Part shown: positions 35,302-45,864 of the stretch, one piece after another
How the letters are laid out: each line of letters starts with the position of its first letter
How positions within the stretch are numbered: the stretch's first letter is position 1
From: Agelas oroides
Taxonomy: Eukaryota > Porifera > Demospongiae > Agelasida > Agelasidae
Direction of reading: 5' to 3'
Assembly (NCBI GenBank): GCA_949130485.1
Contig: OX422184.1
Span: 25,279,674 to 25,343,673 of the forward strand
DNA: 64,000 nt
Translations under genes and position numbers: made by a program
Notes under the pieces: generated by a model
Database searches by the model: none
What the model was told of the DNA's origin: nothing
Seen by the model: only the letters and a program-made list of their open reading frames with translations

Positions 35302-37227
35302 CTACTGAACTGTAGCAATTTCAATTTTATCTGTATCACCAATATTAATTTGACCACCCACCACCATCAGTTTATTGCCAGGGAGGACTGTCACTAGACA
35401 TCTGCATCGAGGGTGGGGCATGTGACTGATGATCTCCCAGGAGCTGGTCTCTGCGTTGTATGAGTAGATGTTGTTGGTATACTTACCATATGTATCGAAT
35501 CCACTGACTGCTAGCAGCTGTTCATTTAGCGTGACACAAGTGGAGCCTTTGACTGGTAAGTCAGTGATTGTGTGCCAGACTGTGTGGTTTCTAGCTAGTG
35601 ATAGAGTCTTCATCTTTGCTCCCACAGTCTGTGACTGGCGGAGGGTATTCAGAGAGCAAGTGAAGACTGACTGTGATGGGTGGCCATGATGGTCAAGGCC
35701 TCCAATGAGGTAGATTCTGTCCCCACAGATGGTAACAGAAGCATCAGATAGAGGTTGAGGTAAGCTGCTTGCTGTTGACCACTGCAGAGTGCCAGTGTCC
35801 ATCACTTCTACCGTGGTTAGTGCTTTGTCCCCCCCTCTATTCCCCCCTGCAACAACCAGGGCTTTTCCGCTGCACACGACAACAGGGAGGTAACGTTTGG
35901 TTGGCATAGGTGGGAAGTGCTCCACCCACTTCCACCTCCCACCTTTACTGGGTAGAAGGCTGAGGAGTGAGTTGGTAACTTTATCACCATGCCAAGTAGA
36001 CTGCTCACCACCGATGGTAGTCGCAAGGCCATTGACAACTGTGAGGGTGAAATAGTTTGTAGGACTTTCTGGGAGGGTAGACCACTCCTCTGTGTCTGAA
36101 TTGTACGATAGTACTTGTTTACTACCTCCTGGTCTGAAGTATGCCAGCCCACCACACACAGCAGCTGAACCTCTCTGCATTATATGTGGTGCTGCCTTAC
36201 ATACCTTCCAACTCAGAGTTAGCTTTCCTTTCGCTGTGACTTGCTGTACTTGCCTGAGTTGTCTTTCTCTCTCCTCTGTGGCACTATGTGCTGCTGGTCT
36301 ACTTCTCTCTTGAGCTTGCTGCACACTATCACCATAATGTGGGGTTTCTTTCAGTGCAGCTAGGCAATGGCAGAGATCCTGAGCTGAGGGTCTGTCTTTC
36401 TCATTGTAGTTCAGGCAGTTTATTGCAATGGGGAGGAGGGGGTGGGTGGGGTCAATCAGGTCAATGTGTGACTTGCGACGCTCAGTCTCAGGAACTGGAA
36501 CCTGGATACCAACTGGGAAACGAGGGTCCCTGACCTTCTTCATGCGAGGACCAGGGTTGGGAAACTGCTGAGTAATGATTTGTATGCCCAGTACACCAAG
36601 TGAAAAAGTGTCCAACTTCCTGGTATAAACTGGTGGATCATCTAATGCCTCAGGGGACATGTATGCCTGTGTCCCTGGACACATGGTCAGGGGGGTCATA
36701 GTAGTTCGATTGATGTTGAAAAGTTTTGCCATTCCAAAATCGGTGACCTTGGCCCTGTTTCCAGCATCCATCAGGAGGACATTGTTGCTGGAGAGATCGC
36801 GATGTATGATGTCATTTGAGTGGAGGTAGGCAACAGCCAGAGCTATGTCGTGGCAAATATTCACTTGGGTAAGATAAGGAAGTGGCTTATGGGATTGCTC
36901 CAGGAATTGGGTCAAACTGTCATCCATTAACTCCATTAAGAGCACTGGCAGTTGAGTGTCTGGGTCTTGGTATGACCCCAAGTACTGTACAATGTTGGGG
37001 TGCCTTATTGCACTCAGAAAGCTGCACTCTTGCTGAAATCGTCTCATGATGGTCATTGCTCCACATTCATTCGACTGAAAGTGGGTGGGATGGAGGATCT
37101 TCCCAGCACAGAGTAGATCATCACATCTAGCCTTGTAGACCGCTCCATAGGAGCCAGTGCCCAGTAGTTCAGTTTTTATGAGTTGGACTGTTTGGTAGCC
37201 AAAGCGTCCCTGGGTTCTCTGAGCCAT
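35302..37227 (-). CDS. TKL-type protein kinase fused to a kelch beta-propeller
   Basis: Single-exon ORF; I take ATG 37227 (MAQRTQGRFGYQ) since it directly precedes the kinase domain, giving 641 residues; the frame is open for 43 more codons upstream. The kinase domain occupies ~15-295: glycine loop LGTGSYGAV (22-30), AGK lysine K43, HRDLSSNN loop (142-149), DFG (163-165), SPE (191-193), D206. All catalytic residues are present, so it should be active. After a short charged linker (~300-345), kelch strands run to the end (VVNGLATTIGG, ALVVAGGNRG, IYLIGGLD, LLAVSGFD, LMVVGGQ). The kelch part is paralogous to 26238-27545. Substrate specificity is not predictable; kelch repeats suggest substrate or scaffold binding. 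A possible non-coding first exon ends at a GTAAT donor near 37784. Confidence 0.9.
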   Translation of the reverse strand: MAQRTQGRFGYQTVQLIKTELLGTGSYGAVYKARCDDLLCAGKILHPTHFQSNECGAMTIMRRFQQECSFLSAIRHPNIVQYLGSYQDPDTQLPVLLMELMDDSLTQFLEQSHKPLPYLTQVNICHDIALAVAYLHSNDIIHRDLSSNNVLLMDAGNRAKVTDFGMAKLFNINRTTMTPLTMCPGTQAYMSPEALDDPPVYTRKLDTFSLGVLGIQIITQQFPNPGPRMKKVRDPRFPVGIQVPVPETERRKSHIDLIDPTHPLLPIAINCLNYNEKDRPSAQDLCHCLAALKETPHYGDSVQQAQERSRPAAHSATEERERQLRQVQQVTAKGKLTLSWKVCKAAPHIMQRGSAAVCGGLAYFRPGGSKQVLSYNSDTEEWSTLPESPTNYFTLTVVNGLATTIGGEQSTWHGDKVTNSLLSLLPSKGGRWKWVEHFPPMPTKRYLPVVVCSGKALVVAGGNRGGDKALTTVEVMDTGTLQWSTASSLPQPLSDASVTICGDRIYLIGGLDHHGHPSQSVFTCSLNTLRQSQTVGAKMKTLSLARNHTVWHTITDLPVKGSTCVTLNEQLLAVSGFDTYGKYTNNIYSYNAETSSWEIISHMPHPRCRCLVTVLPGNKLMVVGGQINIGDTDKIEIATVQ

Positions 37228-37379
37228 TTTGTGTGGATACCATTGCCTAGCTACTTTCCTGTTGCTGTAGAAAATGGTGGAGGGTGCTTTTCCATATGTA
37301 CTGCAAGCAACAAAAAGCTGTGTAGGCGCTTGGGAACAAAGGGGTAGTTCGTACATGTATCATGGGCTGTCTACCGCCA

Positions 37380-38114
37380 ATTTAACTACCTTAGCTTGCA
37401 GCCAAAACCTCGAAGCCACAGTAGTGCATACAAATTTAATTAGGCACCCGTGACTGGACACTGGCTCTGATGTGTGAAGTACTTCACAAAGATAATTAGC
37501 TAAACATACTAACACCCACTACATTATATTACGCAACTGTGGTTGCAGCACTCTGCTGTACTGGCCCGGTAGACAAATCAGCGGTATCAGTATATCAATT
37601 CAGATCCTCAAAGCTATGTCAAGCCCTACTCCATCTCCAAGCTATGTACTAGCAAAAGTTCATAATTGTTATGAACTCTTGGTACTAGGTAGTATAGCTA
37701 AGCACCCCACACATTTGTATATATGACCCCATTTTCATCTCACAGTGAGCCTAGCTATAAGTTCAGTATAGGTATCGGAATTACCTATGAAGATGGAGGC
37801 AACAGGTTGAGAGGCGGTGAGAACTTCTGCATGAAAAGGGGAGGAAACTAAGATTCAGACTGGATAACTCTTGTTGCTATGGCAACAGGGAGCCATGAAG
37901 ATATTCATGAAGATATTCATACAGTACTCAGTTAGCTGTGTCAACACTGTTACATTTTTAGTAGTAGTACATTGGTAGTAGCTATTTTGTTGTGTGACTA
38001 GACTAGTGAGGCTGTATAGCTTGCTATATGACAGTGTGCTATAGACCCCTTTCTGAGCATTCGGCTCCCATGGTATTACGTCTTATTGGTGGTCAAGGGA
38101 CACATATGAAACTC
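37380..38114. other. Gene-free interval, likely shared upstream region
   Basis: Lies between the minus-strand kinase-kelch gene and the plus-strand zinc-module gene. No ORF of note. GCGCAGATAG-type and GAGTCTCGC-like motifs occur near 38550-38640, but no promoter element is certain. Confidence 0.3.
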
Positions 38115-38189
38115 TAGTCTCGCGAGCCAGCCGTATTTTTCTTTCCTCCCACCGGAAATAAAGAAAAATATGGCTGGCTCGCGAGACCA
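38115..38189. mobile_element. 75-bp fold-back MITE with 9-bp target duplication
   Basis: Arms of about 28 bp (start TAGTCTCGCGAGCCAGCC) pair around a short loop. ATGAAACTC is duplicated at 38106-38114 and 38190-38198. The 9-bp duplication matches that of 45521-45649 and 50661-50750, although the arm sequence differs. Confidence 0.8.
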
Positions 38190-38693
38190 ATGAAACTCAG
38201 TGCAATAACTTGGCTTTTCAACTGAGTACAATGCATGTTCATGTCACCCACATCCACATGAGTAGTGACCTCTACAGTTAGTACTCGACCTCCAATATGC
38301 ATTACCATGGGAACTGAATGCTCAGAAAGGAGCGGTGGGGTCTGGGCACGGTGACTATCGTTTTAGGGGTTTTCCGTGCATGGACAACTAGCGTCTGGCG
38401 CGAACGCATCCCATTCTTGTTCAAAATATAATGACAGTGCATTGTAGCTATAGGATCTTTATAGTTAAAGATCACCTGACTCTCCACTAGCATTCTTCTT
38501 GGCGTTGTTTAGTCAAAGTCGAAGTACACAGAAGGTGTGGCATGACGCATGCGCAGATAGACTGCTGTACAGAGCTAGACTACGAAATGGTCACTTGCGG
38601 AAGTGGGTCTGGCTTGCGAGACTCAAGTCGAACGTGGTTCCAAAAAAAAACGCCCGGCCCTGACGAAAGGGCGATACGACGGATAGCTGTGTC

Positions 38694-39881
38694 ATGAATC
38701 CAGACGCTAGGGGTATTCTAAGAGGGCACTGTCAGGCCTGTACCTGCGGTGCCTATGCGGCTGGAGACAGAGTCTTGGAGTGTGTGGACTGCGGGCACCC
38801 CCCTGGCAAGCATGTGAACTTGAGCACAAGCCCTGCGACAACGCAAGGTCAAAGCTCTCCGGCTTCTCAGACGCACACCGCTGATCACAGTCTCTCTGCA
38901 CAGCTAGCCGCGAACCAGTCCAGCTTGGTCGTGATCCCTCCCCCTGTTCCCCGACCCACCTCCCATCCAATGGCACCACACAAGAAAGTTGCATTTCCTC
39001 TTCCTTCTAGGAGTTGTAAGTTAATGTTAAGAACAACTAGTTTAGATTGGAGGTTCTTTACTATCTCTCCTTGAAATCAGTTTTGTTTAATAGCTGAAAT
39101 TTTTTTTCTGATTTTAAGTTTGTCATGAAGAATCTCCATTTAACCCTAGCTAGCGTACAGAGGAGGTGGCCTGGTAGGACATGGTTGAACTTCACTAACC
39201 AAAATAGCTAATTCATCAATATTCAAGATCAATAAGTAGTGATGACCATTCTCCAGCCCCTCCCACAGTATCTGTACCTGTACACATGCAGTGTAAGACT
39301 CCAGGGTGTACCAGACCTCGGAGGATGATGAGTGATGGCAGTGGATACCATGACTACTGTAGTCGTCGCTGCAGAGACCAGGGCCAACAACTACCACCAT
39401 CTGGTAATAGTGTATGCTTGCTATAAGGTGCTATCAAACAACCAGGTCTAAACAATATTTCTGACTCTTTAAACTATCGACTGTCCTCCGTCTTTCTCCC
39501 CCACCTGAGCCAGCTCCTCCTCCACCAGCCCCTCCCCCATACCTGTCCATACCTGTACACATGCAGTGTAAGACTCCAGGGTGTACCCAACCTCGGAGAC
39601 AGATGGATGATGGTAGTGGATATTACGACTACTGTAGTCTTCGCTGCAGAGACCAGGGCCAACCAGCAGGTATAATTACTCTGTGATATATTCATGTGAA
39701 TATCATGTGGTATCAAGCAATAGGAACTATTTTGAGTGCTCCAGTTCTGCACGCAGTGATACTTGTTTGCCTCTACTTCTTATTTTGATCTAGTAGTAAT
39801 AGCCTGGCTAGTCTAGTTGGGGGGAGGGGGGGAGGGGGGGCAGAAGCCTCCTTCCCAAATGCTCAAACTTCCCCCCTGCCC

Positions 39882-39913
<32 letters not shown>

Positions 39914-42197
39914 AAATTTGTCAAAAATACAATTGTAAAAGTGATTTTACCTTTCAAATTGCACCCGATACAATCTCGGATGACCTAAAATCCCAAATAG
40001 TTTTCTTGAGAAGCATGCTCCCAGATCCCACTTGACAACGCTTTATGCAACTTCTCCCCCCAAATTCAAAATCCTAGATAGAACCCTGCCTGGCATATCA
40101 CTTTATACTGTACAAGTTCTTAGTCCATTGTATACTCCATGGAGGTCGTTATCCTAGTTGCAGACAAACTAAGGAAGCAGTGGTTGTGCATGTGATAGAT
40201 TTCTTTCTTGTGGTACTAGAAACCAACTATACATGAATTGTAAAGCTTAGTTATATTTAGTTTTGTGCCCCGCCAACACACACCTCCCAGCGAGAAATGA
40301 TCTAGTGAACAAAGTCGAATCTCTTGGGCTTATTCCCAAGAAGTGGTAAGGACCAATGAGATTGCGAGATCGGTAATTAGCATTTCCCTTACAACAGTCA
40401 AATTTGTTACCTCTACTCGAGTATCCATACGTTTTTTGAGCGAGTTTGGCATAGAAAGTTTTGAACATTGCTAGGTGACACTGTCACAAAAGGTTGTGCT
40501 ACCCCAAGAAATTTAACTTGGTTCACCAGACTGTTTCTCTTCATGAGAAGGTGGCATCTGGGGACGAGACTAAATTATATTGAGCCCTTCATGCTTGTGT
40601 GCCTCATCCAGTAACATACTGCTTGCTTCAGCTCTGTCATGAGATTTTCATGCCATTGATGGCAGAAGTTGACTCCCCCACAGGTGCATGTTTAGTGGAA
40701 TATCTGACTAGTACTATACTATGTTGTAACTTGGTCTTAGTTTTGGTTTATCATAATTATGTGGTTAGTCTGTAGTTCCAAAATCAACCATGCTTGGCTG
40801 CAATCAGAGTAACCACTCCTCAGTTAAAATAACATGCTGCAGTTGACAAGATCACCTCTACTGCTACTCATTCTGTCTCCCCTCACGCTTCCCCAGCCCC
40901 TCCCCCAGCTCCTTCCCCTGCCTCTGTGCCTGTACACATTCAGTGCAAGATTCCAGGGTGTACCAAACGTCGGAGGATGATAGGTGATGGCAGTGGGTAC
41001 TACGACTACTGTAGTCTTCCCTGCAGAGACCAGGGCCAACAGCTACCACCAGCAGGTATTAATCAATTACTGTTCACTCGAATGCGCTCTTGCATGATGT
41101 TATCAAGGTGTAGCTTTTGTTTTGTCCATGATTCAAGGAAGACCTGAGGTTTTTAGGGCCTGCTGTGAATGAGAACAAGTTGAAAGTAACAACTATATTA
41201 GAAGGGTTCCACTGTATACTCCTCCCAAGAATCTCACTTACCGGCTACTGTCTTTCAGCCCACCCCCTCCCCTCCCACAGCCCCTCCCACAGCCCCTCCC
41301 ACAGCATCTGTACCTGTACACATGCAGTGTAAAACTCCAGGGTGTACCAGACCTCGGAGGATGATGAGTGATGGCAGTGGTTACTATGACTACTGTAGTC
41401 TTCGCTGCAGAGATCAGGGCCAGCAATTACCACCATCCGGTATTGGCCAGCTATTGTTCACGTATGCTTACTCCATGATACAAGAACGCATAAGAATGTG
41501 TGGCTAAAGGAAGAGCGTGTAGCTCTGTAAATTTTGAAACTGGGCACAATTTACTGCCAGTACTAAAAATAGTAACATGTACCGCACATGCTGCGTAGCA
41601 TAAGCCATTGTTGCTAAGCACGTGACCAGGTGTTCTATTTTCAGTACGGTTGAATTATTTTGCTCAGACTATGGGCTTCTATTGAAGTTACACACTCTTA
41701 CTCAAGCCACCGTTCTTATGCGCTCTTGCATGACATTATCAAGGTGTAGCTTTGTTTTGTCCATGATGCAAGGAACACCTTAGATTATTAGAGGCTGCTG
41801 TGAATGTGAACAAGTTTAAAGTCACAACTATATGTTCTACTGTATACTCCTCCACTTACTGTCTGCTGTGTTTCCCAGCCCCTCCCCCAGCCCCACCCCC
41901 AGCTCCTCCCCCTCCCTCTGTGCCTGTACACCTACAGTGCAAGACTCCAGGGTGTACCAAACCTCGGAGACTGATGAACGATGGCAGTGGGTATTACGAC
42001 TATTGTAGTCTTCGCTGCAGAGACCAGGGCCAACAGCTACCACCAGGTATACAACATGTCTCAAAAGCCGCCGGTTGTTACCTCTCATCAAATCTCTAAT
42101 GATATACTATTGAAAATTTTGCATGCCTAGATTTTGTACAGAGTCACTCACTATACTTGTGTACCAGAAAGATGGAACCCATAAGATTGCACAGTAA
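38694..42197 (+). CDS. Zinc-module repeat protein related to PARP-type proteins, catalytic core absent
   Basis: Seven exons with clean phase-1 joints: 38694-39015, 39257-39403, 39514-39669, 40897-41055, 41281-41439, 41879-42046, 42142-42197 (TAA), giving 388 residues. Exon 1 has a Cys/His motif, C-x2-C-x-C ... C-x2-C-G-H-x5-H (HCQACTCG ... ECVDCGHPPGKH). Each of the next five exons encodes one copy of a Pro-rich lead plus QCKTPGC ... YYDYCSLRCRDQG, a C-x4-C ... C-x3-C pattern expected to bind zinc. A similar CxxxGC...(F/Y)C module precedes PARP-type ADP-ribosyltransferase domains in some fungal and invertebrate proteins. The last exon encodes only the final strand (ILVYQKDGTHKIAQ) seen at the end of the PARP copies at 50.1 and 61.0 kb, so the catalytic core is missing. 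It may be an adaptor or a recent in-frame deletion product. Confidence 0.75.
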
Positions 42198-42272
42198 AGT
42201 TGAGTATAGCATTGTTTAGAGTTTATATATGTTCATTGTAACACATTCCTTAATTAATTAATTATACTCTAG

Positions 42273-42660
42273 AAAGGAAATTGTCATTTCAACAAGCCAT
42301 TTGATATCTGAGTTTCAGGTGAGTGAACATATTGCATGCATGGACAGTTAATTCTGTGAACAGATTGGTTAAGAATCCAAAAACACATTACAACAATCAG
42401 CTTTTCCTCCAAGCGTAACATTCACCCATCCATATCACAAGGAAGTAGTCTGGCATTTGTGATGCAGATGAGTAAGCATTCTTGACTACTTGCTTGTGAT
42501 GCAAATGGGTAAAAGGTTAGGCTTTGAGGAAAAAGTGATTGATGTCATGTGTTTTTGGAATCTTAACCAATCTGTTCACAGAATTAACTGTCCAAGCATA
42601 TAATATGTTCACTAACCTGAAACTCAGCAAATGGTTGAAGTGCATGACAATTTCCTTTTT
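42273..42660. repeat. Fold-back element, copy 1
   Basis: Arms of about 150 bp start AAAGGAAATTGTCATTTCAA and end with the inverse (TGACAATTTCCTTTTT), with an inner GAGTTTCAGG/CCTGAAACTC pair. The same structure recurs at 50815-51197 as part of the segmental duplication. Non-coding. Confidence 0.7.
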
Positions 42661-43060
42661 ACAGATATATAGGTTGTAAGTTAATGTATAGTGGTTGATT
42701 CTTCTTATGCTTTTACTGGTACTCTTATTGTACCCTCACTGTAGTGTAACGAATCTAGAGTATTGAAGTGGCTAGCTACCGACTGGCCAAACTCAACAAC
42801 AGCCTGAATAGAGAACTCAACAATGGTACAACTCAGACAATGCAGGATTGTTCTAAAAGACAATGTGTCCGTATAGAGCACGCTGCTACACAAATGATGA
42901 ATAACACATAATATGCATGTATAATGATATACCACATCTCTCCTCTCAAGTTAGTGGAGAGAAACGATCAAGTGGCTGTGTTGTGCAATGTCACGTTTTT
43001 CTTCTAGAACATTCAGTGTGTCTAGTATGTTAAGTATATTTTCTGCTAGTATAATCCGTA

Positions 43061-43165
43061 CTAAACTATGATGAAGTTGTCATCTATAATCCAGACTCTA
43101 TTTTGCCACACTATATTATTATACTTGTGTACCAGAAAGATGGAACCCATAAGATTGCACAGTAA
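43061..43165 (+). pseudogene. Remnant of PARP-type catalytic C-terminus
   Basis: Thirty-four in-frame codons plus TAA read LNYDEVVIYNPDSILPHY ... LVYQKDGTHKIAQ, matching the end of the copies at 50.1-50.6 and 61.0-61.6 kb. This covers the segment with the conserved glutamate of the PARP signature. Nothing upstream continues the domain, so it is an isolated fragment from duplication. Confidence 0.75.
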
Positions 43166-43534
43166 AGTGAGTGTAGCATTGTTTAGGGTTTATATATATG
43201 TTCATTGGAACACATTCCAGTTAATGTAGTGGTTGATAGTTATACTTTCTTTTTATGCTTTTCACTGACTGTACTGTACCCCTACCTAGCTGTGTTGTGC
43301 AATGTCATGTTGTTCTTCTAGAACATTCTGTGTGCCTAAGTATGTTAAGTATATTTTCTGCTAGTATAATCAGTCTAGTTCAGTTTGAGTTCAGTTCATT
43401 TCGGTCAAGTCAAAGTGTTGTTCACTGGTTATGACAGAGTTTATAATGCAAGGAAGTTTTGTATCCCATTAAATTTTAATATAATGATATATGAGTGTAT
43501 TTACAAGCAAATAATCTTAGCAACTTTGAGTCCC

Positions 43535-43657
43535 TGCGCCCAATCAAATCACCACAGCCCACTATCATCCGTATATCGCAAGCATGAGCAAGAGAAGAGA
43601 AGGGAATACGATCAGAGAGTACGTGAGATTGAACATGCAACATTCACACCACTATAG
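43535..43657 (+). mobile_element. Fragment of retroelement coding sequence
   Basis: The frame reads SVYRKHEQEKRREYDQR and then VREIEHATFTPL. I recognise this as a motif common in repetitive retroelement-associated ORFs of cnidarians and sponges (usually continuing VFSTxGGM). Only this fragment remains; the frame ends at a TAG. Assignment rests on memory of the motif. Confidence 0.35.
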
Positions 43658-43899
43658 GTAGGCTACTGTTTGATAATCAACTCCAAACAGTCTTCTATTC
43701 AGCAAACAAAATATTACATCTGTTCAAGCACCCATCCTCGGAAGAAAAGCGGATAAGTCTGATGATCATGTACGGTATTATATTGCGTCGCTAGCCAAAT
43801 TTGGCAATTGGTGCAGCATGGTATGGGCTTGCAGACAAGGCCAATGGAAGGGCAAGAACTTTGGTATTTCCTTTTCGATGCGCGTCATCATGCGCTCTT

Positions 43900-44040
43900 G
43901 CTTTTATTGCTTGCTATGTTTGGTTATGGGTGGTTGTATGTGGTTAGCTATACATGGTTATCGGTAGTTATAATTGTGGTTATTGGTCGTTGTATGTAGT
44001 TATATATGGTTACTGGTGGTTATTTGGGGTTTCTGAAGAC
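43900..44040. repeat. TGG-rich degenerate tandem repeat upstream of repeat ORF, copy 1
   Basis: Irregular reiterations of TGGTTATTGGTGGTTAT-type units. An expanded equivalent occupies about 53515-53690 ahead of the second repeat ORF, so it belongs to the duplicated unit. Confidence 0.6.
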
Positions 44041-44193
44041 ACAGTGTTTCATCGAACACATGAAATCGTTCATTACAGTGTTAACGTATTCCGAGTTGCG
44101 AACCCTATACACAAGTAGGCATTATTAGTATCGTGATCGAAGTTGAACCCTCTCAGTGCACTGGCTTCTGTTCTGTGAGTTCAATTGTGGTCA

Positions 44194-44745
44194 ATGGGGT
44201 GTGTTGAAAGTGCCGAACGATCGCGTTCTAATGGTAATGCAAGTGCCGTCCTGTGGCGTTCTTCGGTTGATTCGCCAGTACAGAGAGGGAGCACGTTGTC
44301 AGGCACTGCCATGGAGGTGAATGGGGGAGGAGAGAATCTGAGTCCTGCAGTGGAAGGGAGCACGATGTCAGGTACTGCCGTGGAGGTGAATAGGGAAGGA
44401 GAGAAGCTGAGTCCTGCAGTGGAAAGGAGCACCTTGTTAGGCACTGCCGTGGAGGTGAGTGGGGGAGGAGAGAAGCTGAGTCCTGCAGTGGAAGGGAGCA
44501 CGATGTCAGGCACTGGCGTGGAGGTGAATAGGGAAGGAGAGAAGCTGAGTCCTGCAGTGGAAGGGAGCATGATGTCACGCACTGCCGTGAAGGTGAATAG
44601 GGAAGGAGAGAAGCTGAGTTCTGCGGTGGAAGGGAACATGATGTCAGGCACTGCCGTGGAGGTGAGTGGGGGAGGAGAGAAGCTGAGGCCTGAGGTGGAG
44701 GGGATCACGTCAGGCACTGCCATGGAGGTGAGTGTGGGAGGATAG
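44194..44745 (+). CDS. MGC-start protein or 5' exon built of 23-residue repeats, copy 1
   Basis: ATG 44194 begins MGCVESAERSRSNGN. Gly2, Cys3 and Ser6 fit N-myristoylation with adjacent palmitoylation. After ~35 residues come seven units of 69 bp (last spacing 66 bp), consensus GTAVEVNREGEKLSPAVERS plus three residues, then TAG at 44743. Each unit contains GAG|GTGAAT or GAG|GTGAGT, a 5' splice-site look-alike; units 3, 6 and 7 (44455, 44662, 44728) have GTGAGT. Splicing at any of these leaves phase 0, which matches the phase-0 start of the first VPS4 exon at 45865. It may therefore be a VPS4 5' exon rather than a free-standing gene. Antisense open frames here are repeat artefacts. No homologue recognised. 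Confidence 0.5.
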   Translation: MGCVESAERSRSNGNASAVLWRSSVDSPVQRGSTLSGTAMEVNGGGENLSPAVEGSTMSGTAVEVNREGEKLSPAVERSTLLGTAVEVSGGGEKLSPAVEGSTMSGTGVEVNREGEKLSPAVEGSMMSRTAVKVNREGEKLSSAVEGNMMSGTAVEVSGGGEKLRPEVEGITSGTAMEVSVGG

Positions 44746-44750
44746 AAGTA

Positions 44751-45089
44751 GGCCTTGGTAGATTATGCTAGCATAATTTTGAGAATAATACATAGGTGCT
44801 CCTGAGCATCAAGAATTATGCTGGCATAATAGGTACACTTTCCTGATCAGATACCTCAATATTAACAAGTTCCTTTTCTTCACAGCAGCAAACCTCCTTA
44901 GAGGACTACATTCAACTTTCTGTAATGTTACAATACAACAACCGTCAAGAAAGTTGTAACCACTTTATGTGTGAAATTCTGTTAGCATAGTTGAGAATAA
45001 TAGGTGCATTGAAAAGAATAATAGGTAAAAATTATGGGAATAAAAGAATAGAATAATGGGTAGAAGTTGGAGCATAATCTACCAAGGCC
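44751..45089. mobile_element. Inverted-repeat element present only in unit 1
   Basis: TIRs GGCCTTGGTAGATTATGCT at the left and its exact inverse at the right, flanked by TA on both sides (44749-44750, 45090-45091). The second duplication unit lacks it at the same point (54566-54600), so it inserted after the duplication or was lost. Non-coding. Confidence 0.75.
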
Positions 45090-45520
45090 TAGAGAGAAGC
45101 TGGGGCCTGTGCTGGAAACATCAGATTAGTCACACTTTGAGTGAATTTGCTCATTAAACCATTCCTTCCATTGTGTCAAACACTCTGGGGAATGAGATGA
45201 GTACCCATGCAGACTACTTTTTATGCACCTGGGAGGGGGAAATGCAGTCTGGCTACTTTCTATTTCAATAGCTTGTTTCAGCATGTCATTGATATACTTT
45301 CAAATGTGTAAAGTATTTTAGTGACTAGTGGATATGGCAATTTTGCATGCATCTTCTAGAGAATGCACACTAGCCTATAGGCTCACCATTAATTATTTCC
45401 TGTTCTAGTCTAGTTGTGAGACTGGCTAGTCCCACAAGCCACACCATCAATACACACCAGTATATGGCCATCACAAGCTACATGTGTACAAGCTTCCTGT
45501 GATAAGTAATGGGAAACCTA

Positions 45521-45649
45521 TAGCGTCGTTCCCAGGGCTCCCCCGTTTTCATTCTTCGGTTTGTGTTCAGTATAATTATACTGAACACAAACCGTTATAT
45601 TGAACACAAACCGAAGAACAAAATCGGGGGAGGCCTGGGAACGAGGCTA
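45521..45649. mobile_element. Fold-back MITE with TAGCCTCGTTCCCAGG-type ends and 9-bp duplication
   Basis: Outer arms TAGCGTCGTTCCCAGG and CCTGGGAACGAGGCTA, with an inner inverted pair containing CGGTTTGTGTTCA. GGAAACCTA is duplicated at 45512-45520 and 45650-45658. Same family ends as 50661-50750. Confidence 0.85.
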
Positions 45650-45864
45650 GGAAACCTATATGAAAAAGCTAGAAAGCTAGCAACTCATCTTGGCTGAAGC
45701 AGTTCACTTTCCTGCTCAGGAGCTAGTTATTGTTAGTAGATCTGGTTGTATCATGTGCAGTCACACGAGTAGTGATGTCATCCCAATTAGTCATTCTGCT
45801 GAATGTGGTACTACCTTCCCCCCCCCCCCCCCCCCTCCCCTCTTGCCTTTTCATTCCCCAATAG

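Noticed and set aside
39817-40035. ORF with polyproline and polylysine at 39.8-40.0 kb
   Set aside because: Arises from adjoining poly-C and poly-A tracts in an intron of the zinc-module gene.
44181-44723. Antisense ORFs over the 69-bp repeats (also 53888-54657)
   Set aside because: Repeat periodicity opens all frames; the plus strand has the MGC start, the clean ATG context and the conserved stop.
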